Part shown: positions 24,846 to 36,099 of the stretch, one piece after another | How the letters are laid out: each line of letters opens with the position of its first letter | Numbering within the stretch: position 1 is the stretch's first letter | Program-made: the position numbers and the translations under genes | NCBI GenBank assembly: GCA_016648135.1 | Contig: JADDOH010009918.1 | Span: forward strand, 12,501 to 76,500 | Length of the DNA: 64,000 bases | Reading direction: 5' to 3' | Source: Agrypnia vestita | Taxonomy: Eukaryota; Arthropoda; Insecta; Trichoptera; Phryganeidae | Notes under the pieces: generated by a model | Seen by the model: only the letters and a program-made list of their open reading frames with translations | Told to the model about the DNA's origin: nothing | The model's database searches: none

Positions 24846-25241
24846 ACAAACATGAAGCATACAAAAATTAAAATGTACACAGCGGTCCATGGAAAGGCAG
24901 ATGCTCGGCGTAAGCCTTCGAGATAAAATCAGAAATGAAGAAATAAGACGCCGAACAAAAGTTGCTGATATTATGGACCGTATTGCAAAACTAAAATGGC
25001 AGTGGGCTGAACATATGGCTCGACAGGAGGATACTAGATGGGCACCCAGAATCCTACAGTGGAGGCCCTGGACAAAAAATAGAAACGTCGGAAGACCTCC
25101 CAAAAGGTGGTCCGATGACATAGTCCAGCAAGCAGGAAGAACCTGGATGCGAATGGGGAGAAACAGAGACGAGTGGAAAAAAATGGAAGAGGCCTACATC
25201 CAGCAGTGGAAGGAAAAAGGCTGAGGAAGAAGAAGAAGAAG
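24846..25241 (+). pseudogene. RTE-like non-LTR retrotransposon, C-terminal fragment
   Basis: The open frame ending at TGA about 25222 reads TQRSMERQMLGVSLRDKIRN, then EEIRRRTKVADI, KLKWQWAEHMAR, a W.P.IL.W.P segment, GRPPKRWSDDI and a terminal AYIQQWKEKG. This is the characteristic C terminus of insect RTE-type endonuclease/reverse-transcriptase polyproteins, downstream of the catalytic RT domain. It ends in a gaa-repeat tail (25223-25241). A 9-bp direct repeat atacatgac flanks it (24837-24845 and 25242-25250), defining a 5'-truncated insertion of 396 bp. The frame has no stops or frameshifts, so the insertion is comparatively recent. Confidence 0.85.
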
Positions 25242-25250
25242 ATACATGAC

Positions 25251-25920
25251 CCAGGCCAGGCAAAGGCCGCAAAATAGGGTTGTCGCCTCCGCTTTAAATA
25301 GGGGACAGAGGGTATTGCTGCTGGCAGAGACTGGTGCCTATCGTACTGTGTCCGGGGTGGTTTCCCGGTACTAGCGGATGTGTTACCTGGCAACCACGAA
25401 GTTCAGGAAACCAGCGCCCACCATTCCTTGAGGGGCCTGGAGGTAAACTATTTTGACCACACCCACACCCTCATATACACAACGCTAGAAGTTGGATGTA
25501 TAACTTAGGAATACAACACTAAATAAATGGCTAAAAAGGTAGGACAAAACCACGACAAGGAGATTAATTTGGAGATTGGAACGGAAATGTCCTCTGGAAT
25601 TTGATCATTACACATTGCTAAAAGTCTCGATCCAAAGAGAGTTTTGGGCCAACTTATTCGACCTGGGATTTGCCGTGGAGCCATGGTAAAGGTATGGCCT
25701 CATGAGGTGTGTGAGATTATGATGGACACTAGGAAAAATATACTTGCAGGATTTGGGGGCACCAGTCTGTTCGGAACGATGACTTTATGAGGTGTAACAG
25801 AAGTTTTGGACTCCTCCGAGTGTTGTGGAGAAAGCGTGGGTGTCATGATGGGAGATCTTGAGGTGGTCTGGTGTCTCTAAGTTAGGTGGGGGACCATCCG
25901 CCTTCGCTTTTTGATTGCCA
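25251..25920 (+). pseudogene. R1/jockey-like retrotransposon remnant (RT to RNase H region)
   Basis: GC-rich block unlike its surroundings. One frame gives ALNRGQRVLLLAETGAYRTV continuing SGVVSR; a shift of frame then gives VLADVLPGNHEV. Together they fit the pattern L.R.QR..LL...GAYRTVS....VLAG..P..LE of the connector after reverse transcriptase in R1/I/jockey-type polyproteins. Stops and at least one frameshift show it is dead. The part after about 25500 keeps the composition but gives no secure motif. The younger RTE fragment sits immediately upstream, probably inserted into this older element. Confidence 0.5.
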
Positions 25921-26336
25921 AACCACACAAGTTGAATATCTTCCTGTTCTGGTTTCGCTTGCCGGTAGTAAATATTATGTTATTTTTAGCTCGTGATTTT
26001 CCCTTTTCCCTTTAAGGAGTGATTGAGGCATGCAATGACAAGGTCGATTCACTATTCTCTTACGGTTCCGAGCGTGAATAAGTCAATTTGTTATGTGTAA
26101 TATATCTTATATTGCTTCCTTCCTCATGAATATTGTAGTTAATATAATGTATGCTTTGTAATAAATGTTTATTTTAATCTAAATATAATAATTTCGTTAT
26201 CTGTTTGCCCGTCAGAACATCCGTAACATGCTAGAATTGAAGCATTAGATAATAAGAGTGTGACACTCAATCAGCGGGTGGCGCAGATAATGCGCAAGGG
26301 TCTATAAGGGATATATTTTTATATTATTATTTTATT

Positions 26337-26625
26337 ACTAGTCGTACACCCGTGAAAAATCACGGAAAATAATAATAATGGCTTGCCTTGCGTGACTGCG
26401 TGACATATCCTGCGCGCTGATTGCTTGTCACATTCTAAATATCTAATGTTTCAATTACAGCTCGAACTTTACGACAGACAATGAAATTATTATGTTTGAT
26501 ATTTAGTTTTAGGTAAAAGCAAATAAACAAGTTTAAAAAAGAAAAAGGTTTGCCATTCACAAGTTGTCGGCTTCAAAATCCTGCAATTATTATATCCCGT
26601 GATTTTTCACGGGTATACGACTAGT
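26337..26625. mobile_element. 289-bp element with inverted ends, each a hairpin plus CTAG
   Basis: Left end actagtcgtac, then the hairpin cccgtgaaaaatcacgg; right end the reverse complement with one mismatch over 29 bp. Each terminus looks like a Helitron-type 3' end (hairpin, spacer, CTAG, then T). It could be a MITE with terminal inverted repeats or two Helitron-like ends joined back to back. No coding potential. Confidence 0.65.
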
Positions 26626-27721
26626 GTATACATATTTTTGCACTATATGGGAGGTGAATGACCTTTTGTTCGCATCCACGCTGCAACATTGGTGCTGTGC
26701 TGCCTTTCGGCATAAAATGGTTGCCATATAGCATTAAAACAATTCCAATTTACCGGCGAATGACAAGAACCGATATGGGAGCCTTCACTTATAAAACGGT
26801 TAATAAGCGGTTGTTTGCCATTCACTGTTATTCTACTTTTGTATATGTTCTGTTCGATAGATCAATCACGAAGAAATATTATTACTGTATTTGTATAGTT
26901 ATCGGATTTGTAATTCCACTTTCACAGCTTTAATCTAGAATTTATTAAACAAATAGTTTATTCTGATATGTACTCATAAATGGTTGTACTAAGTAAATAT
27001 AGACATTTGTGCTAATGAACATTTCAATAAACTACTATGTTTAATATTTAATTAGAACTGATTTCTGCTCAGAGTAAACATAATATAACGATACACTTTA
27101 CGCGACAAAGGGATCAATTAGATAGTTTGTATAATGTATATTAATTTCGTAGATTCTCCGGGAATATCAGCTAATATACTTGATTCACTTATTAATATAT
27201 CTTCCAATTATCAATATGCCAATTCGTACTTACCAATTAAATCTTTTTTAATTAAAGTATAGTACATAATAAAACACATGCACCTTGATATATTTCACTA
27301 TCTGTGTATATTACTCAAACGTCTCTGTACATGTTACATTATCGTTTATTTCATTTTAATGTTAATTTATTTGATGTTTTTGTATGGTTCAGCTTTTTTA
27401 ATAATTAATTATTTTATAAAACTATAGTAACGTGGCAAATATTGTCAAATTACTTTTTTTATTATAAGAGATTCGCATCGTTTTAACTAATTATTTTTTT
27501 ACCAATTTAATAATTTAAAACAAAATGTCTCAAAATACATAAGCAATTTATTTTATACAATTTTTTACACATTCATAACCAAAATATGTACCTATATATA
27601 AAATATGTACAAAGGTTTATAACGGGGATCATTTATTATTATTTTATATTTCCAGTAAGCTTCATATTTGTACGGTATTTTTAAGATTTTTTACAATTAA
27701 TTCATATCTGATGAACCACTT
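26626..27721. other. AT-rich non-coding stretch
   Basis: Contains a 91-codon plus ORF (26658-26933) overlapped by a minus ORF; neither shows a recognised domain. No other feature. Confidence 0.4.
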
Positions 27722-27828
27722 CACTAAGCTTAACGCTTGTGCTATGAAAATAGGGCTAAGGACTAGGAGGTTCGAACCCGCGACCTTTGGATCACAAGGC
27801 GAGTGTCCTTACGAGCTACTCTACTATT
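27722..27828 (-). mobile_element. tRNA-derived SINE head
   Basis: On the minus strand: gtagctcgtaaggacactcg (A-box side), then ggtcgcgggttcgaacc, a well-preserved B box. The adjoining body gctatgaaaatagggct matches the 53.7 kb copy. The 3' tail is not evident. Confidence 0.6.
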
Positions 27829-28552
27829 AAAAAAATAAAACATAAAGTTCTGCAGATACACAAAAATATCCCAATCTATTAGTATAAGTTTCCCTAAATG
27901 TAAACTCGTAAGTACGTCTCACAACAATCTCCTCCATTTCCTCATTGCTAATTTTATCTGTTTCCTGTGCAAAAGTCTCCATCGTTCTTGTTCTTCGCTC
28001 CAGCACTCCGCGACTGTAAATAGTCGAGGGCATTATCTAAAATTGTTACGGAAATCGCCTTCGATAACGGACCATCGATATGTGGGCGTCTATCCGCATT
28101 CGAAGGTGGGGTATTTATTCCTTAGACACAGATAGAATGGAATGATATTTAACGTTAAACATCAAGTTAACGTGTTATTTAAATATATAATATTAAATAT
28201 ATAATATAAATTTATAAATTATCGGCAAATTTTTATACTTTTTCATAGTTTTCCATAAAATTATAATATAAACAATATTAATAGTAATATAATTAATCAA
28301 AATGGTTTTCATTGCATTTTCAAAAATAGTCAAGAAAATAATTTTTATACTATATATATTTGACTATTCGAAAGGCATCCCACTCTTATTAAAACAAATT
28401 CAGATACTAAAAAGTTAGTAGTTGCTGCTGGGATCCCCAACATTCTTCCAAAATTTCTGTCAGCATTTTACTTATAAAAATAATAATCACTTTATCAATA
28501 ATAGTTACTTTATCAACATTTAATATATTATATACAAGAAATACATTCTAAC
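27829..28552. other. AT-rich non-coding stretch
   Basis: A 68-codon minus ORF (27827-28033) has no recognised domain. Remainder is low-complexity AT. Confidence 0.4.
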
Positions 28553-28672
28553 GCGCCTGCCCCGTATAGGAGAGGATCCGTGGTTTGAATCCCGGTAGCA
28601 GCTAAATATTTTTTTGTGGATTTGATTTTTCTGTATGTCTTTCTAATTTATTAATAAATTTGGTTTTTGACA
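28553..28672 (+). mobile_element. tRNA-derived SINE-like copy (second type)
   Basis: Head of about 55 bp with a B-box-like ggtttgaatcccgg, followed by gtggatttgatttttctgta and tgtctttctaattta. This tail also appears at about 8050-8095 without a head. It is distinct from the other SINE copies in this window. Confidence 0.45.
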
Positions 28673-29429
28673 TTTAATATTATTATTTTTTATCTACCTA
28701 TATTTTTAACATACTAGTTATTTTATCAACTTCTTCTTTCTTTTAGCTAGCATCATAAATACAAATACATCAGCTTTACGATTATATACACCATCATAAT
28801 ATTTTATTTAATAATTTTTCGTTGTTTGTTATTATGTTTACGTACATATCTATATTTTTCAATAGTCCAATCGATTTTACAAATCAGTATATCAGTAAAA
28901 ATAAAAATTTACTACTGTTTTTAATCTGCCACATGAAGAGCTAGCAAAATTATAATACTAAAAACAAATACGTCGATTTTATTCAACATATTACTTACAA
29001 ACAAACATATTTCGCAGTTTGTTGTAGCAACGACTAGTACCTTTGTTGTTTCAAATTATTATTCAATGACCAATACGGCGACTCACAACTCGCCTTCATC
29101 GAGAATGTAGGTATACACAAGCAAAGTACGATTCAATGTTCTGCGATTAACAAATGTTTTCGTTATACCAAAGTTATTTGTTCGTACAATAATTCAGTGC
29201 AATTCTAGCACTTAATTTAAAGCCAAGTCGACCAGAAATTATTTTATAAGATCAAGTAGTTAGATAGGGTAAAGATTATCCAAAAACTTCTTCCCGAAAT
29301 ATTTGTGGATGTATCTGAAACATGGACACTGAGACAATAAGAAACGTGGACAGCTCGCAGAATAAACAAAACAATTTTACTATTAAAAAAGTTTAACATA
29401 AATTGGGAAGGCTTTCGTAAAAACTTTAT
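28673..29429. other. AT-rich non-coding stretch
   Basis: No feature recognised. Confidence 0.45.
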
Positions 29430-29994
29430 GTTATGCTTATGTATACCTGTAAAACTCAATATCTGTCTGTCTCTCTTTTTTACTATATAAATCTACACCG
29501 TTTGTCCGATCTGATCCAAATTTTGCATACTTATTCTTTAGGACCCGGCGAGTATTTACCTCTCTCCCTTTACCCCACCACCTTCCCGCTGTTACGTCTT
29601 GTTTGTCTTTATTTAATAATAACAGTTAATAGATAGATAATATTGACTTTATTAGATGCTTCATCAGTCGTCTGACAGTTGATAATAATCTTCCTCTCCA
29701 TGTCTCTATGGATTCTGTAAGGATGTGCCCAACACAATCTGTTAGTAATGTGTCACCCTCGATATATTTTCATGCAAATCTGTATCGTTTGACCGATCTG
29801 ACTCTGATTTTGCGTACTTATTCTTTAGGACCTGGCGAGAAACATGGGCGACATTTTCTCCCTACCCCTTTACCTCATATCCTCCGCTGATATATTTTTT
29901 GTATAAATCTACACCTTTTGACAGATTTGACGCAAATTTTGTTCTTATTCTTTAGGACTCGGCGGGAACATTAGCGACATTACCCCCTGGATAT

Positions 29995-31070
29995 TAGGGA
30001 TGGGTCGTCGACGTATTTATCGTCGACGAAACGAGACCGTCCATTTTCGTCCATCGACGAGTCGATCAACTAGTTGAATTCGTCAACTATAGTTGAATTC
30101 GTCAACTAGTTGACGCGTCAACTTCATTATGCGGACGTTTACGGGACGATGTGTCTACGGCTCGACGCTGCTCGACGGCTCGACCGTTGGCTATTTTTAT
30201 TACGTTACTTTTAAAATTTAAAGAAGTTCAAAGAAATATAGATCGAATAAAATATTTATCTTAGAAAAATATCTAGCCAGCCTTTTCGACTGTTAATTAA
30301 TAATAGTTTCATCGTATAAAATAAAAATATCAAAGTTTGTTAACCAATAGATAACCTAAAAATTTTGCAGCCCTTTCAAAAATAACTGAGTAGATAAAAG
30401 CTGATATTTTTTTTTAAGTTAGTGAGTGTAGTTGTTTCATTAAATTCCTAATTCTATGAGATATATTTAAATTATCCAAAGGCGTACTTTATCCAATAAT
30501 GTATCCATACAAAAGAAAATAAAGTGTAAAATAATTAATCAGAATTTGTTTTATTTTATACTACGTAATTTTATACTGGGAATTCACCGAAACGTCGCAC
30601 AATGCAAGTAAAAAATAATATAGCAATATTATTTTGTGGTGACATAATTATAATTTATATAAATTATAATTATGTCACTAAAAAATAATTTTGCTATAAA
30701 AAATAATAGCTTATGATTAAGCCTGTCTCACCCTACGCGCGCATTCAAATTTCAAGTCTGTCATAGTATCGTGTACATAGATCTGCGCTCTACGGTGGTG
30801 TACTTTAGAGTTGAAATGCAGTTACCTGTCGAGCCGTTTACAAGTCGACAGCGAGAGATGAGAGAGAAATCAAAGGAGACGTTTTGTCCTGCTCTCGCTT
30901 GTTGTTTTGGACTACGTTGAATTACGAACAAAGGATTCTTCGTTTAGTCAGCTACAGTCGTCTACGTCTACGAATTCAACTAGTCCATGCGATAAACGTA
31001 AACCGTCGACGCATCGATGAAACGTCAACGGTTGATTTCAACTAGTCCGTCCATTCAACGCCCAACTCTA
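29995..31070. mobile_element. Non-autonomous hAT element, 1076 bp
   Basis: Flanked by an exact 8-bp direct repeat ctggatat (29987-29994 and 31071-31078). Its ends are inverted: tagggatggg at the left and, reading inward on the minus strand from the right, tagagttggg. An 8-bp target duplication and TAG.G.TGGG termini identify the hAT superfamily. Subterminal regions are rich in gtcaactagttgaattcgtc-type motifs in both orientations, likely transposase-binding sites. There is no transposase ORF. Confidence 0.85.
30621..30697. mobile_element. 77-bp palindrome of PLE outer-end sequence inside the hAT
   Basis: A palindrome starting tagcaatattattttgtggt and ending with its near reverse complement. 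It is flanked by a perfect 11-bp direct repeat aaaaaataata (30610-30620 and 30698-30708), so it is a real insertion. Its sequence equals the outer flanks of the PLE dimers at 32.6 and 61.1 kb without their core. Confidence 0.7.
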
Positions 31071-31592
31071 CTGGATATCCCATCCAACTCAGCCTATATT
31101 AAATGGAAACATTGTTTCTATTAGAGACTTTGCAAAACATTGGAACCTTTTTGTCCCCACATGAACTTATTTTAAACTAAATCCTTAACTTGAGCAACGC
31201 CGGGTAAACTTATATAAACTAAACGTAAACTTATAAAGAGCTAGTAAACTTATATAACAATAAGCATTTCTTTAATTTTCGTATCCTTGCTTTTAGAAAA
31301 CAAACATTCTATTGTATTCTGTGTGTATAATAACAAGCTTCAACGTTTGCAATGATATACAATTTCACAAAAACTTGTTCAAACTTTTATTTATTTATAA
31401 CCCACTTTTATTTGTTTAAATTTAAATTCATACTAAATTACATTTTTCCATCCTTGGTGTAAAATTTATTAAACCAAGGATCCCGCGAGTTTAAAGTCAG
31501 CAGTCGAAATATTACAGTAAATTAACGTTTTATTAATTATTTGATCGTAGTCAAAGTTTGAAAAGTATTTTCAATGGAATATTACAAAACAA

Positions 31593-31800
31593 CTAGCTGT
31601 CGTACCCGGCGTTGCACGGGTTAAGTATTAAGTTAAAAATAAATTTGTGGAGGAAAATAAAGTTTCCATTATTTTGTTAAGCTTATAATAAAAACAATGT
31701 TTCCATTTAATCAACGCTGGGATGGATTAGATATCCAGGAGAGAAATTTGGCCTATTTTACCCGTTGGGTAATAGCACCTCTATATTTTTTAAGTGGCAT
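31593..31800 (-). mobile_element. Helitron 3' part
   Basis: On the minus strand it ends in cccgtgcaacgccgggtacg, then acaGCTAG and T, a canonical Helitron 3' hairpin and CTRR. The adjacent body (ctcctggatatctaatccat on minus) matches the 29.4 kb Helitron across the hAT insertion point, giving an empty-site allele. The 5' end is not identified. Confidence 0.7.
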
Positions 31801-32561
31801 ATCAAGCAATATTCTTTTTAATTTATGACAGTCATCCGAATTAATTAACATATACTCTATTCAAAACACACCTCTGTAGATAACAATAAGTGATTGTGTT
31901 CCCAAAACATAAATACCTATAAAAATATTTTTTAAATATGGTTCTTTATAGTCGATGAAAAAGGTTTTCTGGAAGATGAACTTTCTTTGAGAATGATCGT
32001 AATCTTTGGCTTGGAAGAGTTTGATTTATTTTTGATAATTTTGTGGGCTTGATGAAACAAAGAAATTTTCATACAAAGCCAAGCATTTCAATAACGTTTA
32101 TAATGTTAATCCTTCAAAACTTAAATGTCGCACTTTTGGGCCCACAGGTAATATTTTCGTCTCGAGGCAGTCTTCGAGATAGGGATTACTCTCCCATGAG
32201 ACTTTGGAAACAACTTCATAGTCCATCGTGTATACATCAAATCTCGGAGATTGGCCGCCTCGTATTTCACTTCATGCTTGTCAAATGACAGTCCACTGAC
32301 GTTCCGTTCGTCAGTTAAATTGAATTTCTCCAGCAGGGTGGGAGAACGAAATGGAATAGAAATCTTTATAATTTAATTGTGGTCTAATTTTCATAATAAA
32401 AAGTTGTTGGTATTTAAGGTTTTAGTTGATATGGCCTACCTGTCAAATCGAATGTCGTATACAAAGCTTTGTGTTTTTGTATTTTTCTACTAAACTCAAT
32501 CTGGTCTCTGAGTTTATTTCTAGATTAAAATGTCGACAGGTGTGCAAGGTACTAAAATTTA
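31801..32561. other. Non-coding; dispersed repeat at 32130-32285
   Basis: 32130-32285 is a diverged copy of the 21.1 kb repeat (plus strand). The 81-codon ORF at 32043 runs through it and has no recognised domain. Confidence 0.4.
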
Positions 32562-32879
32562 TTATTTATATAAATAAGTGGTTTTTACAAAGTTAATTTA
32601 TATACTTCTTCTTCAAATGTAGCAAATTTATTTTGTGGTAACATAATTATAATTAATATAAATTAACTTTGTTTAAACCACTTATTTATTGAAAATAATC
32701 AACATGTTTCAAAGCCAATGGCTTCTTCCTGATGAAGGAGCCATTGGCTTTGAAACATGTTGATTTTTTTCAATAAATAAGTGGTTTAAACAAAGTTAAT
32801 TTATATTAATTATATTAATTAATTTATATAAATTATAATTTTGTCACCACAAAATAAATTTGCTATATTTGAAGAAGAA
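32562..32879. mobile_element. PLE 3' end plus head-to-head inverted PLE dimer (family A)
   Basis: 32562-32603 is a short plus-strand PLE tail (ataaataagtgg, then aagttaatttata). 32604-32879 is an inverted dimer: each half carries gtagcaaatttattttgtgg at the outside, the tail taaaccacttatttattg, and aacatgtttcaaagcc next to the centre. One complete hammerhead-like block lies at 32729-32755 (plus): CTGATGA, stem gagcc/ggctt, GAAAC. The tail is identical in type to the 3' UTR behind the GIY-YIG ORF at 8.9 kb. Confidence 0.75.
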
Positions 32880-33489
32880 ACTATAATTTATCTTTATTAA
32901 ATCTCTAAGGTTTATTTTATTGTGTAATAGAATAACAATATTAAAAAATGTTGATGTCTGGAATGCCATTTTTTTATTATTTCACATCAAGGATGCATTT
33001 TCTTAGCTTTTTGTCTACCTCCAACAATATTTAAAATTACACATTTCTATAAATAATTATAGAAAATTACGCATAAAATGTTAGATTCTCAAACGATTTA
33101 AATATTATATATAATAAAACAAAAATGAAGAACACAAACTTTTCGTGAGTAGTGTAGAAGAGTTCTATACTATACGAAAGCCAAGAATGCTTTGACCCGT
33201 CCATATAAGTTGGTCTTCTGGCAATAATTAGTTCGCTCTACAACTCTTACAGACAACACCCGTCCAAGTTGCCTGGGATTCAAGTCTTAAAGACAAAGGT
33301 CTCCGAGTCTTCATATATTGTTCTGTCTTATGTAGTAGGCAGCACAATTTAAACTTCAATTCTTGTTTTTATTTATCAACTTATTTTGAGTTTCTCATCT
33401 TCACTTGTCTGTCAGCGAGAAATCTTGTGATCAATATTTGATCTTCTTTCTGACTAACAATTGCTTTTAAATAAACATTGTTAAAGCAT
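32880..33489. other. Non-coding stretch upstream of the piggyBac remnant
   Basis: May contain the decayed 5' half of the piggyBac element, but I cannot read any transposase segment or a left TTAA-CCC end here. Confidence 0.35.
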
Positions 33490-34026
33490 GTCTTACGTAT
33501 GTGTCTCGAGTCTCTTCTACCTGAGGAGGACGGACAATCAATGTCATTCGATGATGCCAAAACGCAAAAGCACGATATAATTTAAAGTTACAATGACACC
33601 AAGGGTGGCGTTGATATCGTAGATCGTTTATGTGCAAATTACAATTGTGCTCGAGCAACAAGACGCTGGTCTATGGCAGTCTACTACGCTATGCTCAATG
33701 TCAGTGTCAAGTGATACAAACAGCTAACAACCAAAATTACAAGCTTAAACGTTGTCACTTGATTGAGAATGTGGTTATGAAATTGATTGAACCTCACATA
33801 AGAGAACGACAGATGCAGATGATCTTGCCACGGTCAATGAGACAAAGACAAAAATTTTGAAGATAGATGAGGTACCTGGAATGGTTGGTCCATCAAGAAA
33901 TTGCCGGTTCTATGAGTGTGTATTGAAAAAAATAGAAAGACCAAATACACTTGCTACAAGTGCAAAAAATATTTGTGTCTTGAACATGTAGTGCCTTCTT
34001 GCAGAAGCTGTCTGACTGAAGAATAG
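33490..34026 (+). pseudogene. piggyBac transposase, C-terminal half, frameshifted
   Basis: In the first frame: KHDII, a stop, then YNDTKGGVDIVDRLCANYNC, ARATRRWSMAVYYAMLNVSV. This is the piggyBac transposase signature around the last catalytic aspartate (KGGVD.-.D) and the conserved NC.R.TRRW..-.FY.MLN helix region. A TGA follows and the reading frame shifts. The last segment reads TKYTCYKCKKYLCLEHVVPSCRSC and stops at TAG 34024-34026. This resembles the Cys-rich DNA-binding domain (C..C...C...H....C..C) that ends piggyBac transposases. The N-terminal half with the first two aspartates is missing. Several stops make it clearly inactive. Confidence 0.8.
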
Positions 34027-34329
34027 TCATTTTTCAGATCAAATTTTTGTTAATTTTTTGTTTGAAAGATGCCACTTTTTGTTTATTTTATGTAATTTCA
34101 TAGTGTCCAAAAATTGAAAATACTGAACTAATTAAAAAAAAAAAGATTTTTGTGTTTTCTCATAATTAAAAAAAGTCATGTTTCAAAAGTTAGTAAATTT
34201 TAATGTTTAAGTGAAACTGTTTTCTAATAATTAAAAATATAATAAACGTATGATTAATGAAATATTTTTGTTTTATTATCAAAGAACGTATAATTAATAA
34301 TAAATAAAATATTTTGAAAAATCTTCCAT

Positions 34330-34398
34330 TGTAAATCCCGGTGCGTGAGACCGGGGTCACCAATGATGTAAGTCAAATTGACGTCACCAATGGCGGGT
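34330..34398 (+). mobile_element. Right end of the piggyBac element, TTAA at 34399-34402
   Basis: The segment ends in gacgtcaccaatggcggg directly followed by TTAA, the invariant piggyBac target. gtcaccaatg appears twice (about 34355 and 34383), plausible subterminal transposase sites. It lies 370 bp past the transposase stop, consistent with a 3' terminal region. No matching left end was found. Confidence 0.6.
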
Positions 34399-34805
34399 TA
34401 ATGAAACTACACTTTTATAGATTTTGTACTAAAGACACTAATCGAATAAAAAGAAAACGAAAAAAAATATTTTGAAAAAAAAATGTGCACAGTAAATGTA
34501 AAGGTACATATTTTCATACATTTTATAATATGAACTGCTTCAGTTTGAAATGTCAAAATTATGTATTATATATTTTTTGTTTTATATCACTAATACTAAA
34601 ATCCTATGCCTTTGAGAAACATTATATCGTATCGATTAAAAATCAATATGAAAAACATATTAGATAAAAATAACCCAACAGACGAAATTTAGACGTGTAA
34701 CTACAGAGGATTGTAAAATATCTGAATAAGATAAGATAATAATTTTTGAAAAATAATTATTTTGGTGAATAATGTTGACCAGATATATTTTTGGGTGAGT
34801 GTTAA

Positions 34806-35001
34806 CGCACTACACGGCATTCGTCATTGAAAAAAGAGTGGTGTGTTTATGGCGGTGCTGACCGCCCGGAGAGAACTAATGGGTTTATGGGGGTAAATGG
34901 CAATGAATTATCCCTAAAATCATTATCTAAAGAATTTTGAATTTTGGCTAAATTTTCAGCACCGACATGATGTCGAAGAAAATCGTTCAGCAGTCAAAGT
35001 G
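34806..35001. mobile_element. TTAA-flanked MITE (piggyBac-like), 196 bp
   Basis: Flanked by TTAA at 34802-34805 and 35002-35005. The two ends are imperfect inverted repeats (cgcactacacggc at the left; acactttgactgc inward from the right). No coding potential. TTAA alone is common in AT-rich DNA, so confidence rests on the paired ends. Confidence 0.45.
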
Positions 35002-35051
35002 TTAATGCATTTACAAAAATATTACGCAAATGCGGAAATAATCCATAAATG

Positions 35052-35105
35052 AAGTAAAATAATCTGGTAAATGAATTTATTTATTTGCCAGATTATTTTA
35101 CTTTA
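35052..35105. repeat. Perfect-arm hairpin
   Basis: aagtaaaataatctgg pairs with ccagattattttactt around a short AT loop. Confidence 0.7.
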
Positions 35106-35335
35106 GTTTAACTTTTCAATTCAACTTAATTTCAAGTTACATTAGACAGTTGAACTTAAATAGTAGGAAGAGATACGTACATAAAGTTTGTCAGATGTCG
35201 CTGGCAGATTTTGTAAATAGACGTACCTACTTTTCCTGTGGTAAGAGTAAGAATTATACCGTATCGTACCATACCATTTTATAAATTGATATAGTATTTC
35301 GTAAAAGTCCTATGAATTTAACTAAATAGCAAACT

Positions 35336-35377
35336 AAAAAATGTAATATCTGATAAATATCAGATATTACATTTTTT
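35336..35377. repeat. Perfect-arm hairpin
   Basis: aaaaaatgtaatatctgat pairs with atcagatattacatttttt, loop of about 4 nt. Confidence 0.75.
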
Positions 35378-36097
35378 CTACTTTGAAAAATTCCTGAAAT
35401 TCTTTTTAAAACGGAGTTTATACACTTCAAAATTCTGTAGCAAAATTACAAACAGTACAATTTTGTGATTCACAAAGGCAAATCTTCAATATCTTCACTT
35501 TTTATTCAAACTAAAAATTTACTCTCTGTGCGAACTCTACTAGGTACAGTGTGAAATTTTAATTTTAAAGTTAGATATTGCAAAATAAATCAGAACATAA
35601 AATATAAAAATACCTATGTAGATATGTTCATGGAATATTTTAAGGTATTTAATGTTCTACGATTGGAAAAATGTGTTACTTGAAAAATTTTGTATATTAT
35701 TTAATAGTAAAATGGCCACATATTAAAGGCATCTGATAGCATTCTATTATCTTTTATTCCTAAATGACTATTTTTGTCTTCAATTTTTGTTTACCTAATA
35801 ATGAATCTACTGCATATTTTTTAAAGACACATTTTTTTAAATTATATTAATATTAGTTAGTTAGACAGTTATATTATATTAATACTACCTACAACCCGTT
35901 AAAAATTATTAAAATCTCGTGAAAAGAAAATTCCTACATTACTAATATTTTATTTATTATTATCAACACTACGGCCATTTCTTCTTATATCGTATCAATA
36001 TTAAAAATATTCAACAAATGTAAACATTTTAAATATCTTGGGCAGTCTTAGAGTAATTGGTGCCCAGGGCAAAAGGGATGCTATTGCCTGCCCAACA
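35378..36097. other. AT-rich non-coding stretch
   Basis: No feature recognised. Confidence 0.45.
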
Positions 36098-36099
36098 TA

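Larger units (their letters stand above)
29430..31244 (+). mobile_element. Non-autonomous Helitron, split by a hAT element
   Basis: Related to the 23.8 kb Helitron: it shares tatacctgtaaaactcaata near the 5' end, the ccgtttgtccgatctgatcc units, and a 3' end with gcaacgccgggta and CTAG at 31241-31244 followed by T. Near the 3' end a short internal duplication (gtaaacttata) lengthens the spacer. The exact 5' base is uncertain by a few positions. Removing the hAT insertion (29995-31070) and one target copy leaves about 730 bp, near the size of its relative. Confidence 0.7.

Noticed and set aside
25034..25393. 119- and 72-codon minus-strand ORFs
   Set aside because: Shadows of the plus-strand RTE and R1-like coding segments.
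27722..27828. Functional tRNA gene on the minus strand
   Set aside because: It has good A/B-box-like motifs, but no complete cloverleaf can be drawn and it is followed by SINE body shared with other copies.
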